From Legionella longbeachae (GTDB lineage: Bacteria; Pseudomonadota; Gammaproteobacteria; Legionellales; Legionellaceae), in contig JACPOX010000257.1 of NCBI GenBank assembly GCA_016191305.1, positions 1-6,980 on the forward strand: a stretch of DNA of 6,980 nt, given 5' to 3'. The position numbers were made by a program, and so were the translations under genes. Shown in pieces: positions 6,091 through 6,980 of this stretch (its first letter is position 1; every line of letters begins with the position of its first letter). The notes beneath the pieces are model-generated. The model saw only the letters and a list, made by a program, of their open reading frames with translations, was not told the DNA's origin and searched no databases.

Positions 6091-6980
6091 TAGTTGAAGA
6101 TTCAGTGTGTTCCGAATTAATAAGAGGCTGTGAGGAAGTGCTTCCGCAGCATGAATTAGAAAAAAAATTACAAAAGGGAACTATTTTAAAAATAAAAGCT
6201 GGTTTTGATCCAACTGCACCTGATTTGCATTTAGGGCATACCGTATTACTTAATAAGTTAAGACAATTTCAACAATATGGTCATGAGGTCATTTTTTTAA
6301 TTGGTGATTTTACTGCAATGATTGGTGATCCGACTGGAAAAAATGTAACCCGTTTGCCTTTAAGCCAGGAAACCGTTCTTGAAAATGCAAAAACTTATCA
6401 AGAACAGGTTTTTAAAATTTTGGATCCGCTTAAAACAAGAGTAGCTTTTAACTCTCAATGGCTTAGTCAATTTAGTGCTGTAGACTTAATCCGTTTGGCT
6501 GCTACCCATACTGTTGCACGGATGTTGGAGCGTGATGACTTTAATAAGCGATATACTTCTGGACAACCGATTGCTATCCATGAGTTTTTATATCCATTAT
6601 TGCAAGGCTATGATTCAGTAGCACTTAAAGCGGATGTAGAGTTAGGCGGTATTGATCAGAAATTTAACTTACTAATGGGACGTGAACTACAAAAACATTA
6701 TGGTCTTGAGCCCCAGGTTGTAATGATGACTCCAATAATTGAAGGATTAGACGGAGTGAAAAAAATGTCCAAATCACTGGATAATTATATAGGTATTAAT
6801 GAGTCTGCAGCAGATATGTTTGGAAAAATCATGTCTACATCCGATGCGTTAATGTGGCGCTACATTGATTTACTAAGTTTTAAAACAGGGACTGAAATAC
6901 AAGTATTAAAGAATTCAGTGGCGCAAGGGGCAAATCCGCGAGACATTAAAATAGATTTTGCTAAAGAAATAGTGGCCCGC
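6087..6980 (+). CDS. tyrS: tyrosyl-tRNA synthetase, TyrZ type (3' end outside window)
   Basis: Cytosolic class I synthetase that charges tRNA-Tyr with tyrosine using ATP. The 298 visible codons are open to the window edge; the family has about 400 residues, so only the C-terminal S4-like tRNA-binding part is missing. Visible signatures are [12 protein letters not shown] (40-51, HIGH motif HLGH at 48-51), [14 protein letters not shown] (72-85), the [14 protein letters not shown] pocket segment (181-194) and the KMSKS loop (226-230). KMSKS instead of the KFGKT of E. coli TyrS places it in the TyrZ subgroup, as in Pseudomonas TyrZ. ATG 6087 is the first usable start: the ATG at 6082 is in another frame and closes after two codons. 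It is divergent from the M23 gene. Confidence 0.97.
   Translation, partial: MIVEDSVCSELIRGCEEVLPQHELEKKLQKGTILKIKAGFDPTAPDLHLGHTVLLNKLRQFQQYGHEVIFLIGDFTAMIGDPTGKNVTRLPLSQETVLENAKTYQEQVFKILDPLKTRVAFNSQWLSQFSAVDLIRLAATHTVARMLERDDFNKRYTSGQPIAIHEFLYPLLQGYDSVALKADVELGGIDQKFNLLMGRELQKHYGLEPQVVMMTPIIEGLDGVKKMSKSLDNYIGINESAADMFGKIMSTSDALMWRYIDLLSFKTGTEIQVLKNSVAQGANPRDIKIDFAKEIVAR

Overview
The window reads as chromosomal DNA of a low-GC gammaproteobacterium, most likely Legionella or a close relative. Evidence is the AT-rich codon use, an M17 aminopeptidase close to the enterobacterial PepA type, a TyrZ-type tyrosyl-tRNA synthetase divergent from an OapA/M23 endopeptidase (an arrangement also known from Pseudomonas), a DUF1460 envelope hydrolase, and a small lineage-restricted gene of the kind common in Legionella. 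The genus is inferred from general resemblance; no search was run.

Layout. Positions 54-1511 (minus) hold pepA, split by one in-frame TAA at 951-953 where a Tyr codon is expected; all catalytic residues lie downstream of it. Upstream on the same strand, 1591-2589 encodes an exported DUF1460 (NlpC/P60-like) cysteine hydrolase. A 66-bp gap with a palindromic -10-like element separates it from the divergent pair spmA (2656-3261) and spmB (3258-3794), two membrane proteins of the nucleoside-recognition/Gate family joined by an ATGA stop-start overlap. Tail to tail with spmB, only 14 bp away, 3809-4210 (minus) encodes an unrecognised charged protein ending in Cys-Ser-Leu-Phe, a CaaX-like tail. A gap of about 220 bp follows with no convincing gene. 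Then 4429-5919 (minus) encodes a membrane-anchored LysM-like/M23 peptidoglycan endopeptidase, and a 167-bp divergent control region leads to tyrS (6087 onward), which runs off the window end.

Together: most genes are housekeeping or envelope functions (peptide turnover, peptidoglycan cleavage, aminoacylation). Two peptidoglycan-active proteins (DUF1460 and M23) flank the spmAB pair, whose role in non-sporulating bacteria is unclear. No CRISPR array, insertion sequence, prophage or rRNA/tRNA gene is seen. The items most worth a second look are the pepA nonsense codon with a possible restart and the CaaX-tailed small protein, a candidate host-lipidated Dot/Icm effector.
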